The position numbers were made by a program, and so were the translations under genes. The notes beneath the pieces were generated by a model that was given only the letters and a program-made list of their open reading frames with translations, was not told the origin of the DNA and did not search any database. Shown here one piece after another: positions 17,327 through 26,512 of a stretch of DNA of 64,000 nucleotides. The stretch is from Clostridia bacterium (GTDB taxonomy: Bacteria; Bacillota; Clostridia; Oscillospirales; Acutalibacteraceae), in NCBI GenBank assembly GCA_017403185.1, contig JAFQON010000006.1, forward strand, positions 17,006-81,005, read 5' to 3'. Every line of letters starts with the position of its first letter. The stretch's first letter is position 1.

Positions 17327-17414
17327 TAATTTACAGAAAAATTTTCAAAAAAATGTCACAATCCGTGACGCTGATTCGTGTATTGAGTGAAAATCCCCTT
17401 CAGGAGGTGGATGT

Positions 17415-17900
17415 TTGAAAGACAAAATAAAAATCCCGCCCGATGCCCGCCGTGCCGTTGAAGAATACGGTAACAGCCTTTACAGCCTGTGCACGGTTAT
17501 GCTTCAGAATCGGGAGGATGCCAAGGATGCCGTGCAGGAGTGCTTTTTGAAATACATAACAAAAGCCCCCGATTTCTCTGATTACGGGCACGAAAAAGCG
17601 TGGCTGATTCGGGTGGCCGCAAACATATGCAAGGATATGCTCAGATGGCGTAAGCACTCAAGCTTCCTGAGCATTGACGAAATACGGAACATCGGCGTGA
17701 GCGAGGATAATGCGCAAATCCTCGGTCTGCTTGTTTCGGTTGAAGAAAAATACAGAGTGGTAATTCATCTTCATTATGTTGAGGGCTACAAAACCGATGA
17801 AATCTCTGCCATGCTCGGAATATCCCCCACCGCCGTACGCAAACGGCTGCAAAGAGGCAGGGATATGCTGCGTGAGCTCTATGAAAAGGAGGCGATGTGA
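17415..17900 (+). CDS. ECF-type RNA polymerase sigma factor
   Basis: The 161-residue protein has a sigma-70 region 2 (YSLCTVMLQNREDAKDAVQECFLKY ... EKAWLIRVAANICKDMLR) and a region 4 helix-turn-helix (YKTDEISAMLGISPTAVRKRLQRGRDMLRE), as in extracytoplasmic-function sigma factors. TTG start with AGGAGG seven bases upstream. The next gene begins one base after the stop and encodes a one-helix membrane protein, the usual place for the matching anti-sigma factor. A closely similar sigma factor is encoded at 36979-37479. Confidence 0.92.
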   Translation: MKDKIKIPPDARRAVEEYGNSLYSLCTVMLQNREDAKDAVQECFLKYITKAPDFSDYGHEKAWLIRVAANICKDMLRWRKHSSFLSIDEIRNIGVSEDNAQILGLLVSVEEKYRVVIHLHYVEGYKTDEISAMLGISPTAVRKRLQRGRDMLRELYEKEAM

Positions 17901-17901
17901 C

Positions 17902-18513
17902 ATGGATTATGATAAAATCAAAGCTGCCGCGGGTGAAATCCGCCTGAGCGAGAGCGAAAAGGAAGCTATCATAAACTCCTGCAGCGGCAAAAAGCGAAAA
18001 TTCAACTATATACCGGTTGCAGCAATCGCCGCCGCAGCCGCAGTAATTCTCATCATCTCTGTTTCGCCCGGCTTTCTGCTGAAAGCATCATCGCCAAATG
18101 ACTCCGCCGATATGCTTGTTAACAACGCCGGAGATGATTTTGATTATTACTACACCGCCGACGAAGCAGGCGACATATATGTCAACCAATCATCAAGCGC
18201 CGCCAAGGGCTCCGCTCCGCTTTTTGAAGCAGAAGGCTTTGCTGAGATTTATGCCGTTATTCCGCCCGAGTTTTCATCACTTGCAGACCCCGAAGAATAT
18301 GCCGCATGGTCACAAACAACTTCCGCAGAAAACGGCATGGCTATGCTGCAGTTTATTGAGCACTTCGGAATATCTCGGGAAAGCTTTGCTGCGGCAAACG
18401 CCGAATATATCGCACGGTGCCCCGCCGAAGTTCAAAGCGGCAACAATTATTTTGATGAAAAAATTATTTTTTCGTTTGACCGTGAGCTGATTGACAGCTT
18501 TTATTTAAAATAA
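17902..18513 (+). CDS. Putative membrane-bound anti-sigma factor
   Basis: The 203-residue product has an N-terminal cytoplasmic segment (YDKIKAAAGEIRLSESEKEAIINSC), a single transmembrane helix (about residues 34-56, YIPVAAIAAAAAVILIISVSPGF), and an outer domain without recognised family. Its position one base after an ECF sigma gene, and the one-helix layout, suggest it holds that sigma factor at the membrane. ATG at 17902 follows AAAAGGAGGCGATGTGAC; an in-frame extension to 17776 would overlap the sigma gene and is unlikely. Confidence 0.75.
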   Translation: MDYDKIKAAAGEIRLSESEKEAIINSCSGKKRKFNYIPVAAIAAAAAVILIISVSPGFLLKASSPNDSADMLVNNAGDDFDYYYTADEAGDIYVNQSSSAAKGSAPLFEAEGFAEIYAVIPPEFSSLADPEEYAAWSQTTSAENGMAMLQFIEHFGISRESFAAANAEYIARCPAEVQSGNNYFDEKIIFSFDRELIDSFYLK

Positions 18514-18540
18514 AAACCGCCCTCGTCTGAGGGCGGAAAA
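18511..18540 (-). terminator. Terminator of the minus-strand lipoprotein gene
   Basis: CCGCCCTC (18517-18524) pairs with GAGGGCGG (18529-18536). The U-run (TTTTTA) is on the minus strand; the plus strand also ends within this hairpin. Confidence 0.85.
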
Positions 18541-18544
18541 ATGA

Positions 18545-19084
18545 TTATTCGATTATCATGTAGCCCTGTTTCGCTACCTCTTCCATAGTATAGAATTTAT
18601 ACATATCATCAAATGATGAGCCATTGTAGCTGCCATTTCTCACAACAAGCATCTTCATATCCTTATCTTTGTCAATAACCTTGGCTTTATCTCTGTTTTT
18701 CCATGCTTCAAGCTCTGCAAAGTAATTTTCGGATGTATCGTAAAACATATATTTTATCTGCGTTTTGAATTCACCTTTTTTGTTGAACTCATACTTGTGG
18801 AATTCTCTTCCCCATGTTCTTTTAAGCTCAACAACAAGCTGCGTTTTCTTTTTGGTCTTGCCGACCTTTTCGATATATTCGTCAATTTCCACCTGAATTT
18901 CGGACTGCTCTGCAGCCTTTTCAGCGGCCTGCTTTGACTGCTCCGCCTCAACTGCAGCTTGGTTCTGAGCAAAATCGTCAGCAGCCTTTACAGGGTCTGT
19001 TTCAACATCTCCGCCGTTCCCCTTGCAGGCTGCAAGAGAAAAGAGAGAAACAAAAACAAGTAACATTGCAATTATCTTTTTCAC
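18545..19084 (-). CDS. Lipoprotein of unknown function
   Basis: The N-terminus is a lipoprotein signal (MKKIIAMLLVFVSLFSLAAC) with lipobox LAAC, so the mature protein starts at Cys20 on the outer membrane face. An Ala/Glu/Gln-rich helical stretch (EAEQSKQAAEKAAEQSEIQVE) is followed by a small mixed domain (TQLVVELKRTWGREFHKYEF). No family recognised. TCAGGAGGAGATTCC lies before the ATG. The gene stands alone, divergent from the DUF4349 gene at 19224. Confidence 0.75.
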   Translation of the reverse strand: MKKIIAMLLVFVSLFSLAACKGNGGDVETDPVKAADDFAQNQAAVEAEQSKQAAEKAAEQSEIQVEIDEYIEKVGKTKKKTQLVVELKRTWGREFHKYEFNKKGEFKTQIKYMFYDTSENYFAELEAWKNRDKAKVIDKDKDMKMLVVRNGSYNGSSFDDMYKFYTMEEVAKQGYMIIE

Positions 19085-19223
19085 GGAATCTCCTCCTGAA
19101 CTAAATAAAATTATTCAAAGTATATTATATTTGTGGCATATTTTTTGAAAAAAGTCAATACTTTTCAAGAAATTTTACAATTCCGCAAATCCGATATAAC
19201 AATCAAAAAGAAAGGTGATAATC

Positions 19224-20114
19224 ATGAAAAAAGCTCTTGCTCTCGCACTTTGCATTATTTTCGCACTCTCATTTGCATCATGCGCAAAATCCGCAAATGA
19301 CGCTGCCGCACCCGAAAACGGCTCTGTCTCTCAGAAATATTTCAGCTACACAACGGATGACATTGTTACGGAAAGCGTTGCCGACTCCTCTGCCTCAGGC
19401 AGCAAAGCTTCAGAGCTTAACGAAAAAATCATCAAAACCGTTGACCTGTCCGTTGAAACCAAGGAATACGACGCCTACATCGCCGCTCTGAGCGCAAGCG
19501 TAACCGCTGCGGGCGGCTATATTGAAAGCTCAAGTGCCGATTTCGGCAACGGCTACAGCTCAAACAGATACGCAACATACACCGTAAGAATACCTGCAGA
19601 CAAGCTCGGTGATTTTCTTGTTTCGGCAGGCAAAAACGGCATAATTACAAACAAAACCGAGGAGCAGCAGAATGTCACCCTTGAATATGTTGACCTTGAA
19701 AGCCGCATTGAAGCCTACAAAACAGAAAAGCAAACACTCACGGGTCTGCTTGAAAAGGCGGAATCTCTTGACAATGTGCTTGCTATTCAGGAGAGGCTTT
19801 CAGAGGTGAATTATCAGATTGAATCCTACACCTCACAGCTCAAGGTGCTTGAAAACAGGGTAAGCTACAGCACGGTAACGCTGCGGATATGCGAAGTTGA
19901 AAGAGTGACCGAAGCTGAGCCTACTGTCTGGTCTCGCATCAAAAACAGATTTGCCGATAACCTTGATGACCTTGTGGATTGGTTCAAGGATGCGGTTGTT
20001 GAAATCGTGGGCGGACTGCCCGTGCTTGTGCCCCTTGCGGCTGTTATTGCTGCGGCAATTCTGATTCTCAGAAAAATTATCAAAAAACGCAAAGCAAAGA
20101 AAAATATAAACTGA
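19224..20114 (+). CDS. DUF4349 domain lipoprotein
   Basis: A lipoprotein signal with lipobox FASC is followed by a low-complexity linker and the DUF4349 domain: KIIKTVDLSVETKEYDAYIAAL, AAGGYIESS, TVRIPADKLGDFL, then a coiled-coil (YVDLESRIEAYKTEKQTLTGLLEKAE ... IQERLSEVNYQIES). A C-terminal membrane helix (LVPLAAVIAAAILILRKII) ends in a basic tail. Proteins of this family are membrane-attached; their role is not established. The start at 19224 has AAAGGTGATAATC upstream; ATG 19215 is an alternative. Confidence 0.82.
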   Translation: MKKALALALCIIFALSFASCAKSANDAAAPENGSVSQKYFSYTTDDIVTESVADSSASGSKASELNEKIIKTVDLSVETKEYDAYIAALSASVTAAGGYIESSSADFGNGYSSNRYATYTVRIPADKLGDFLVSAGKNGIITNKTEEQQNVTLEYVDLESRIEAYKTEKQTLTGLLEKAESLDNVLAIQERLSEVNYQIESYTSQLKVLENRVSYSTVTLRICEVERVTEAEPTVWSRIKNRFADNLDDLVDWFKDAVVEIVGGLPVLVPLAAVIAAAILILRKIIKKRKAKKNIN

Positions 20115-20116
20115 TT

Positions 20117-20142
20117 TAAAGGCGGCTTCGGCCGCCTTTATT
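20117..20142 (+). terminator. Terminator with UUCG tetraloop
   Basis: AAAGGCGGC-TTCG-GCCGCCTTT is followed by ATTATATT. It lies three bases after the DUF4349 stop. Confidence 0.85.
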
Positions 20143-20240
20143 ATATTAAATTTGTTATATTTCTCAAAAAGAAATTATAATTATTATCTTTTTGCTATCA
20201 TATAATTTAGAATAATTTATAGTGAAACGGAAAGATAGAT

Positions 20241-22418
20241 ATGGCAAAAACACTTGTTTTGACCGAAAAGCCGTCTGTTGCAAGGGATATTGCCCGTGTG
20301 CTCGGCTGCAAAAAGAACGGCAACGGCTGCATAATCGGTGACAGATACATTGTAACCTGGGCACTGGGTCATCTTGTGACCCTTGCTGACCCCGAAGCTT
20401 ACGATAACAAATACAAAACCTGGCGCATGGACGATTTGCCCATGCTGCCGAAATATATGAAGCTCGTCGTTATCGGCCAGACCTCAAAGCAGTTCAAGGC
20501 GGTAAGCAGCCTGCTTGGCAGCAATGAGGTTGACAAGGTTGTTATCGCAACGGATGCGGGGCGTGAAGGTGAGCTTGTTGCACGCTGGATTATTCAGAAG
20601 GCGAACTGCAAAAAGCCAATGCTCCGCCTGTGGATTTCATCACAGACAGACAAGGCAATCAAAGAGGGCTTCGCTTCGCTCAAACCCGCTTCCCGGTATG
20701 ATAATCTTTACCGCAGTGCACAGTGCAGAGCAGAGGCGGACTGGCTTATCGGTCTCAATGTGAGCCGTGCCCTCACCTGCAAGCATAACGCTCAGCTTTC
20801 CGCCGGCAGAGTGCAGACCCCGACGCTTGCAATGATTGTCAAAAGAGAGGAAGAAATCCTTAAATTCAGACCCAAGGATTATTTTACCGTCAAGGCGGAT
20901 TTCGGCAATTTCTCCGCTCTGTATAAGGACAGCCGCAGTCAGGCAAGATTTTTTGATGCTGCTGCAGCTCAGGGAGTTGCCGATGATGTGAAGGGCAAAG
21001 CAGGCATTATCTCCGAGGTTAAAAAGGTTTACCGCTTCAAGGCACCGCCTGCGGCATATGACCTGACCGAGCTTCAGAGAGATGCCAACAAAAAATACGG
21101 CTACTCCGCAAAGCAGACCTTATCGCTCATGCAGAGTCTCTATGAAACACACAAGCTGCTCACCTACCCGAGAACGGATTCACGCTATATCACAAAGGAT
21201 GTCGCCGCAACCCTCGGAGAAAGGCTCAGAGCGATTGCCGTAGGTCCTTATAAGGATGCGGCAAATGCCGTTTTGCGCACAAAGCCCCTTCAGACAAAAT
21301 ATATCGTAAACGATACCAAGGTCACCGACCACCATGCCATAATCCCCACGGAGCAGTATGTTGACCTCAACAAGCTTACAAGGGAAGAGAGGCATATATA
21401 CGATCTCGTTGTTCGCCGCTTTCTCGCAGTTTTAAGTGCTCCGTTTGAGTATGACGAAATGCAGGTTACGGTCACCGTGGGCAAGCATAAATTTTACACA
21501 AAGGGTCAGGCTGTGAAATCCGCAGGCTGGAAGGCACTCTATGATTCATCTCTCTCGGATGACGAGGATGACAGCGATGATATTTCATCGCAGACCCTTC
21601 CCCCTCTTGTGCAGGGCTCATCCGTATCTGTTGCCAATGTGCGCATCTGTGCGGGCAAAACAGCTCCCCCTGCAAGATACACCGAAGCTACCCTGCTCAC
21701 CGCAATGGAAAACCCGACGGGGCAGGTTGACGACGGTTCGCTCAGGGATGCGCTCAAAACTGCAGGCGGTCTCGGCACCCCCGCAACAAGAGCTGATATT
21801 ATAGAAAAGCTTTTTGACTCCTTCTGCGTTGAACGCAGGGGCAAAGAGATATTCCCCACTTCGAAAGGGAAACAGCTTATAGATATTGTACCGCCCGACC
21901 TCAAATCCGCTGAGCTGACCGCAAGGTGGGAGCAAAGGCTTTCACTTATTGCAAAGGGCAGTGCGGACAGCAAAAAATTCATTGAAGAAATGCGAGCATA
22001 CGCCACCTCGCTTGTAAGCAGCGTAAAATCAAGCGAATCAAAATACAAGCACGACAACATGACCCGTGAACCCTGCCCCGAGTGCGGCAAATACCTGCTT
22101 GAGGTTAACGGCAAAAAGGGCAAAATGCTTGTTTGTCAGGACAGGGAGTGCGGCTTCCGAAAGAGCATTTCGGTTGTCACGAATGCACGCTGCCCCGAAT
22201 GCCACAAGAAGCTTGAAATGAGGGGCGAGGGTGATAAGAAATCATTCTTCTGCGTCTGCGGCTACAGAGAAAAGCTCTCTGATTTTGAAAAAAGAAAAGA
22301 GAGTGCTGGCGCAGGCAAAAGGGATGTTGCAAAATATATGCAGCAGCAGTCAAAGCAAAAAACGGCAAGCAATCCGCTTGCAGACCAACTTGCAAAATGG
22401 ATGGAGGAAAACAAATGA
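20241..22418 (+). CDS. topB: DNA topoisomerase III (type IA)
   Basis: This enzyme relaxes or decatenates DNA by single-strand passage. The TOPRIM domain begins TLVLTEKPSVARDIARVLG and includes ATDAGREGELVARWI. The active-site tyrosine is residue 309 in LLTYPRTDSRYI. QLSAGRVQTPTLAMIV and GTPATRADIIEKL are typical. Two C-terminal zinc ribbons follow (PCPECGKYLLEV ... CQDRECGF and CPECHKKLEMRGEG ... CVCGYREKL). Length 725 residues. GAAACGGAAAGATAGAT precedes the ATG. The downstream gene starts inside the stop codon, so topB heads a coupled four-gene operon. Confidence 0.95.
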   Translation: MAKTLVLTEKPSVARDIARVLGCKKNGNGCIIGDRYIVTWALGHLVTLADPEAYDNKYKTWRMDDLPMLPKYMKLVVIGQTSKQFKAVSSLLGSNEVDKVVIATDAGREGELVARWIIQKANCKKPMLRLWISSQTDKAIKEGFASLKPASRYDNLYRSAQCRAEADWLIGLNVSRALTCKHNAQLSAGRVQTPTLAMIVKREEEILKFRPKDYFTVKADFGNFSALYKDSRSQARFFDAAAAQGVADDVKGKAGIISEVKKVYRFKAPPAAYDLTELQRDANKKYGYSAKQTLSLMQSLYETHKLLTYPRTDSRYITKDVAATLGERLRAIAVGPYKDAANAVLRTKPLQTKYIVNDTKVTDHHAIIPTEQYVDLNKLTREERHIYDLVVRRFLAVLSAPFEYDEMQVTVTVGKHKFYTKGQAVKSAGWKALYDSSLSDDEDDSDDISSQTLPPLVQGSSVSVANVRICAGKTAPPARYTEATLLTAMENPTGQVDDGSLRDALKTAGGLGTPATRADIIEKLFDSFCVERRGKEIFPTSKGKQLIDIVPPDLKSAELTARWEQRLSLIAKGSADSKKFIEEMRAYATSLVSSVKSSESKYKHDNMTREPCPECGKYLLEVNGKKGKMLVCQDRECGFRKSISVVTNARCPECHKKLEMRGEGDKKSFFCVCGYREKLSDFEKRKESAGAGKRDVAKYMQQQSKQKTASNPLADQLAKWMEENK

Positions 22419-24034
22419 AGCGTTTTCTCTCTCTGATTCTTGCCGCCGTGCTCATTTTTTCGCTCACCTCATGCTCGGGCGGCGACAACAAGGCGATAGC
22501 CTACAGCCTGAGTGCATCCCCGGTTACGCTTGACCCGCAGTTTGCAACGGACTCCAACGCCCACCTTATTATAAACAACACCTTTGAAGGGCTTTTACGC
22601 CTCTCTGCCGACGGCGAAATCATCCCCGGCATTGCCGAAAGCCACAGCATTTCCTCAGACAGGCTCACCTACACCTTCAATCTCAAGAAGGGCACGGAAT
22701 GGTATTGCCCGAACTCACTCAAGAGCGAATTCGGCGATGAATTTTACAAAAGGTTTTCAAAAGAAAAGGTCACCGCAAAAGATTTTGTGTTTGCCATGCA
22801 GAGAGCGGTATCACCCGCCACAAATTCACCGAGTGCACACAGGCTTTTTGTTATAGAAAATGCGGTTGAAATTCATTCGGGCAAGGCGGATGTGTCATCG
22901 CTCGGTGTCACTGCGCCCGACGATTATACACTTATCATTAAGCTGCGTGAGCCGTGTGACGATATGCTTGAAAGGCTCACCGAAAGCGTGTTCATGCCCT
23001 GTAACGAGGATTTCTTCAACACCATGAACGGCAGGTACGGCCTCACTCACAGACATATTCTCTGCAACGGTCCGTTTTATGTGAGCGCATGGGATAAGGA
23101 AGGCTCGCTCTCTATAAGAAAAAACAAGTATTACTCGGGCAGTCAGGCTGTTATGCCGAGCTCCGTTAACTTTGATTTTGACTACAGCATTCAGACCATA
23201 GCTGATAAGATTTCAACCGCAACGGTTTCGGCTGCAATCCTTCCGCCCGACTGCGCAACCCCAGAGAATTCGGTGGTTGTGAAAGAAAATCCCAATTCCG
23301 TTTTCGGATTTGTGTTCAACTGCACCGACCCGAAATTAAAAAACACCAATCTCAGGCTCGCTCTTTGCAGCTCGATTGACCGCAGTCTGTTCGGCGAGAA
23401 TTCAGACAGCACAGTGCCTATGAGCGGCTTTGTGCCCAAAAGCTGCACCTTCGGCGCTCAAAGCTACAGAGATGCAGTGGGCGTGCAGACCCCGCACATT
23501 GAAACAGACAACACGGCTGCTGCCGCATATTGGGATAAGGCTCTTTCAGAGCTTGAGGCTTCAAAGGTTTCTCTGACCGTGCTCTGCCCCGAGTGGGCAG
23601 CGGATTCCGTTCGCCGCCAGCTCCAGATATGGCAGCAGATAATGGGCATAAGCCTTGCAGTGACAATTGAGGTAAAAGCTCCCGAGGAAATTCAGTCCGC
23701 CGTAAGCTCAGGCGATTTTCAGCTTGCACTTGCGGGAATTGAGTCCTCCCATGACAGTACGGTGGATTTTCTCGCTTCATTCAGAAACGGCGGCGTTTTC
23801 CGCTTTGACGCGGGTGAATACGGCATGATAATTGACCGTCTGCTCACTGTTGAGGATGAAAAAGAGCTTCTCAGCGGCTGCTACACGGCAGAGAATTATC
23901 TGCTTCAAAATGCGGTCTGCTACCCTCTTTACAACCGCTCAAGCCGCTTTGTGATGCACGATGAAATTGAAGGCATCACCATCATAAATTCCGAAAGCAG
24001 CGTTTCATTTATCGGCGTTAAGAGGTTTGACTGA
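22415..24034 (+). CDS. Peptide/oligopeptide ABC transporter substrate-binding lipoprotein (OppA-like)
   Basis: The lipoprotein signal MKRFLSLILAAVLIFSLTSC is followed by the solute-binding family 5 start (YSLSASPVTLDPQFATDSNAHLIINNTFEGLLRL) and typical blocks (TYTFNLKKGTEWYCPN, VTAKDFVFAMQRAVSP, GPFYVSAWDKEGSL, NLRLALCSSIDRSLFG). It would capture peptides outside the cell for an Opp/Dpp-type importer, but no permease or ATPase genes lie beside it. ATG overlaps the topB stop by four bases (ATGA), with GGATGGAGG upstream. Confidence 0.9.
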   Translation: MKRFLSLILAAVLIFSLTSCSGGDNKAIAYSLSASPVTLDPQFATDSNAHLIINNTFEGLLRLSADGEIIPGIAESHSISSDRLTYTFNLKKGTEWYCPNSLKSEFGDEFYKRFSKEKVTAKDFVFAMQRAVSPATNSPSAHRLFVIENAVEIHSGKADVSSLGVTAPDDYTLIIKLREPCDDMLERLTESVFMPCNEDFFNTMNGRYGLTHRHILCNGPFYVSAWDKEGSLSIRKNKYYSGSQAVMPSSVNFDFDYSIQTIADKISTATVSAAILPPDCATPENSVVVKENPNSVFGFVFNCTDPKLKNTNLRLALCSSIDRSLFGENSDSTVPMSGFVPKSCTFGAQSYRDAVGVQTPHIETDNTAAAAYWDKALSELEASKVSLTVLCPEWAADSVRRQLQIWQQIMGISLAVTIEVKAPEEIQSAVSSGDFQLALAGIESSHDSTVDFLASFRNGGVFRFDAGEYGMIIDRLLTVEDEKELLSGCYTAENYLLQNAVCYPLYNRSSRFVMHDEIEGITIINSESSVSFIGVKRFD

Positions 24035-24465
24035 TGAAAAACAAAAATCTCTGCACAGCCGTTTCGTGGACGGCTGTTATCACCTGCATGGTGATAATAT
24101 TCTGTTTGTCGCATCAGACCGCAGGCGACTCTCAAAGCCTGAGCGACAGATTTGCCTTTCTTCTCAAGCTTCCCTTCGGAAGCTTCATTGTCAGGAAGGG
24201 TGCGCATTTTCTTGAATTTGCAGGACTTTGCACGCTTGTTTGCAATGCACTTTACCGCTCTTTCGGTTATTTCAGGCCGATTCTTTCCTTTGCGCTGACT
24301 GCAGCCTATGCGGCAAGCGATGAATTTCATCAGCTTTTCATCGAGGGCAGAGCCTGCCGTATTTTTGACTGGTTTGTTGACTGCTCGGGCACATTGGCAG
24401 CGCTGTTGGTGCTTTATATCATTGCAGTTATTATCCGCAAAAAGAACAGGAGGAGTTTGCGTTGA
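24034..24465 (+). CDS. VanZ family membrane protein
   Basis: The 143-residue protein has four membrane helices and the VanZ-like pattern: IIFCLSHQTAGDSQSLS after helix 1, FIVRKGAHFLEFAGLCTLV, and AAYAASDEFHQLFIEGRACRIFDWFVDCSGTLAALLV. VanZ-like proteins are linked to teicoplanin resistance in enterococci, but most homologues are of unknown function. The start shares one base with the upstream stop (TGATG), so translation is coupled. The next gene overlaps its stop. Confidence 0.88.
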   Translation: MKNKNLCTAVSWTAVITCMVIIFCLSHQTAGDSQSLSDRFAFLLKLPFGSFIVRKGAHFLEFAGLCTLVCNALYRSFGYFRPILSFALTAAYAASDEFHQLFIEGRACRIFDWFVDCSGTLAALLVLYIIAVIIRKKNRRSLR

Positions 24466-25766
24466 CAGATAATGAAAAAATTTTGGTTGCAGGCTGTGCA
24501 GCAGGTGCTGCGGCGGCAACAGTGCCCGCCGTTTACGGCTTTGTCAGGGCAACCGCAAGGCAGCCGATTACCGACAGGGATTTTCTTCGTGCCGAAAACG
24601 GAGAATTCATTTCGGAATGCGGTGCACATATGAGCCTGAGAGGAATAAATCTCAATGACGATTTGTTCGGCTTCACTAAGGCAGACCTTGACGGCAATGC
24701 AGCGGACTATGATGTTTTTGCCGCTCTTGAGGCTCGTTTCGGCACCTACGGCGCACGGTTGCTTGTCAGCAAATATAACGAAAACTTCATAACCCCCTCC
24801 GATATCAAAAAAATCGCAAAGCTCGGCGCAAACTGCGTGAGAATTCCGCTCAGATACAAATATCTTCTTTCAAAGAAGAATTGCAAGGGCGATATAGATT
24901 TTGAGCGCCTTGACAAAATCGTTGAAAAATGCAAAAAAGCAGGCATTTATGTTATTCTTGACCTTCACTCTGCCCCGGGCTTCCAGAATACGGATTCCGC
25001 CTGCGGCACGGGTGACAGCTCCGTGCTTTTCAGCTCATCAAAAGACGGCTTTGAGGCAAGGAATGCCACGGTCAGGCTGTGGGCTCAGATTGCGGCGCAC
25101 TATAAGGATGAGCCTGCAATCGCCGCCTATGACCTGCTCAACAGGCCCCTCAACCGCATTGCGGAGTGGGAAAGCAACCTTGACACCCTTCACAAATTCT
25201 ACAGAAGGCTTCTCAAGGCAATCCGAAGCGTTGATGAAAAGCATATTATTATTCTTGAAGCGGCGGGTGCGCCCGACACCCTGCCCGATGCAGAAAAATT
25301 CAAGGGCGAAAACATTGCCTACGGCCTGTATTCTCACTTTCACACCACATATGAAATTGAGTCGCTTCTCAACGGCGTGAAGGCATTATCTTCAAGCGGA
25401 GTGCCCTTTGTCGTGTGCAAGCTCAGGGCTGATGACAACCTTGACTCCTCTCTCGAAGCACTCAATGACAACGGCATTTCGTGGCTTGCGGGCGACTACA
25501 AGGGCGAAGGGCTGAAGGCGGCATATCTTTACGGCGGCACTGCAGCCGAAAATGCCGACCTCGATGCCGATACCTATGATGAAATCGAGAAAAAATGGTC
25601 AAAGCCGCTTGCAACAAAAAATTACACCCTCAACAAGGAAATGGCAGCTGTGCTGAAAAAAGCATTCAAAGACAGCATTGTGCTGCCTGATAAAGAAGAA
25701 AAGACAACGGCTCCGAAATTCAGAGTCAAGCTTGGGGCAAGAATCATCTACGGTAAAACGGTATAA
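24462..25766 (+). CDS. GH5-like protein with both catalytic glutamates replaced
   Basis: The TIM-barrel pattern of glycoside hydrolase family 5 is clear: MSLRGINLN, KLGANCVRIPLRYKY, AGIYVILDLHSAPGFQN and a strand-4 end AAYDLLNRPLN. In active GH5 enzymes that last motif is NEP, with Glu as acid/base; here it is NRP. The nucleophile motif at strand 7 (normally GEF or similar) reads VPFVVCKLR, so Glu is Lys. The protein is therefore probably a non-catalytic binding or regulatory protein. A hydrophobic N-terminus (VAGCAAGAAAATVPAVYGFV) may anchor it. The start is TTG at 24462, overlapping the VanZ stop, with AGGAG upstream. Confidence 0.85.
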   Translation: MTDNEKILVAGCAAGAAAATVPAVYGFVRATARQPITDRDFLRAENGEFISECGAHMSLRGINLNDDLFGFTKADLDGNAADYDVFAALEARFGTYGARLLVSKYNENFITPSDIKKIAKLGANCVRIPLRYKYLLSKKNCKGDIDFERLDKIVEKCKKAGIYVILDLHSAPGFQNTDSACGTGDSSVLFSSSKDGFEARNATVRLWAQIAAHYKDEPAIAAYDLLNRPLNRIAEWESNLDTLHKFYRRLLKAIRSVDEKHIIILEAAGAPDTLPDAEKFKGENIAYGLYSHFHTTYEIESLLNGVKALSSSGVPFVVCKLRADDNLDSSLEALNDNGISWLAGDYKGEGLKAAYLYGGTAAENADLDADTYDEIEKKWSKPLATKNYTLNKEMAAVLKKAFKDSIVLPDKEEKTTAPKFRVKLGARIIYGKTV

Positions 25767-25768
25767 CA

Positions 25769-25797
25769 AACGGGGCTGCAAAACAGCCCCGTTTTTC
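25769..25797 (+). terminator. Terminator of the topB operon
   Basis: AACGGGGCTG (25769-25778) pairs perfectly with CAGCCCCGTT (25784-25793), followed by TTTC. It is also suitable for stopping the convergent XRE gene. Confidence 0.93.
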
Positions 25798-26329
25798 ATT
25801 TTACTCCGTATTTTTTTGCATAGTCTAAAACAATATTTCTGAAATGCTCATATTTAAAATTGTTTTTGACATCCGTGAGGTCAACATATGAGCCCGACTT
25901 AATATTCTGAATAACAGCCTCGGCAACAAAGCACTCAAACGCTCTCTCGTCTTTGAAGCATTCCTCAATATCGGTGTTCATTTTTTCGTTTATCCCTTCG
26001 ACGGCACAACGGTATATGAGATTATCCCTGCCGAGAAGTCTGCCGCACCTTTCAATGCAGGCAATGCCCTCCTTCATATCCGAAACAGTGATTTTTCCCC
26101 TATAGTTAACGGCCTTCTCGCCACCCGTGAGAATGTTATCCACCGAGGTTTCAAGAACATTCGCCAAATCCACAAGTACACCTGCATCGGGCAGTGCCTC
26201 ACCTCTCTCCCATTTACTGACCGCCTGAAACGAAACGCTCAGCCTTTCGCCAAGCTGTGCCTGAGTGAGCCCTTTTGCTCTTCTTAATGATATAATCTGA
26301 TTCCCGACCTTTTCTGTATTAACCGACAT
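25796..26329 (-). CDS. XRE-family transcriptional regulator
   Basis: An N-terminal helix-turn-helix domain (IISLRRAKGLTQAQLGERLSVSFQAVSKWERGEALPD, about residues 12-48) is followed by the usual ETSVDNILTGG hinge and a C-terminal helical region of about 110 residues without recognised family. It binds DNA, probably as a dimer; targets unknown. ATG is preceded by a moderate site (GGGAGAATTATT). It is convergent with the topB operon. Three genes away from other regulators, so no obvious regulon. Confidence 0.88.
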   Translation of the reverse strand: MSVNTEKVGNQIISLRRAKGLTQAQLGERLSVSFQAVSKWERGEALPDAGVLVDLANVLETSVDNILTGGEKAVNYRGKITVSDMKEGIACIERCGRLLGRDNLIYRCAVEGINEKMNTDIEECFKDERAFECFVAEAVIQNIKSGSYVDLTDVKNNFKYEHFRNIVLDYAKKYGVK

Positions 26330-26450
26330 AATAATTCTCCCGAATAATTTATTTAAAGCGCTTTATGATTATATTATATCGGGCACATACAAGCTTTTCA
26401 ATAATCTGTTAATTGAATAATTCCGCCGTTTTCTCAACCGCCCATAAATG

Positions 26451-26483
26451 TTTAAACCCCCTCGGGACAATCCCAAGGGGGCT
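26451..26483 (-). terminator. Terminator of the zinc-ribbon gene
   Basis: On the minus strand CCCCCTTGGGA pairs with TCCCGAGGGGG around a three-base loop, followed by TTTAAA. Confidence 0.8.
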
Positions 26484-26512
26484 TTCTTTAAGCATAATTA
26501 TAAAGTCAGAGC

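Noticed and set aside
21539-22123. 194-codon minus-strand frame opposite topB
   Set aside because: Covers conserved topB domains and has no start signals.
23929-24519. 196-codon minus-strand frame over the VanZ gene
   Set aside because: Runs across three coupled plus-strand genes and lacks a ribosome binding site.
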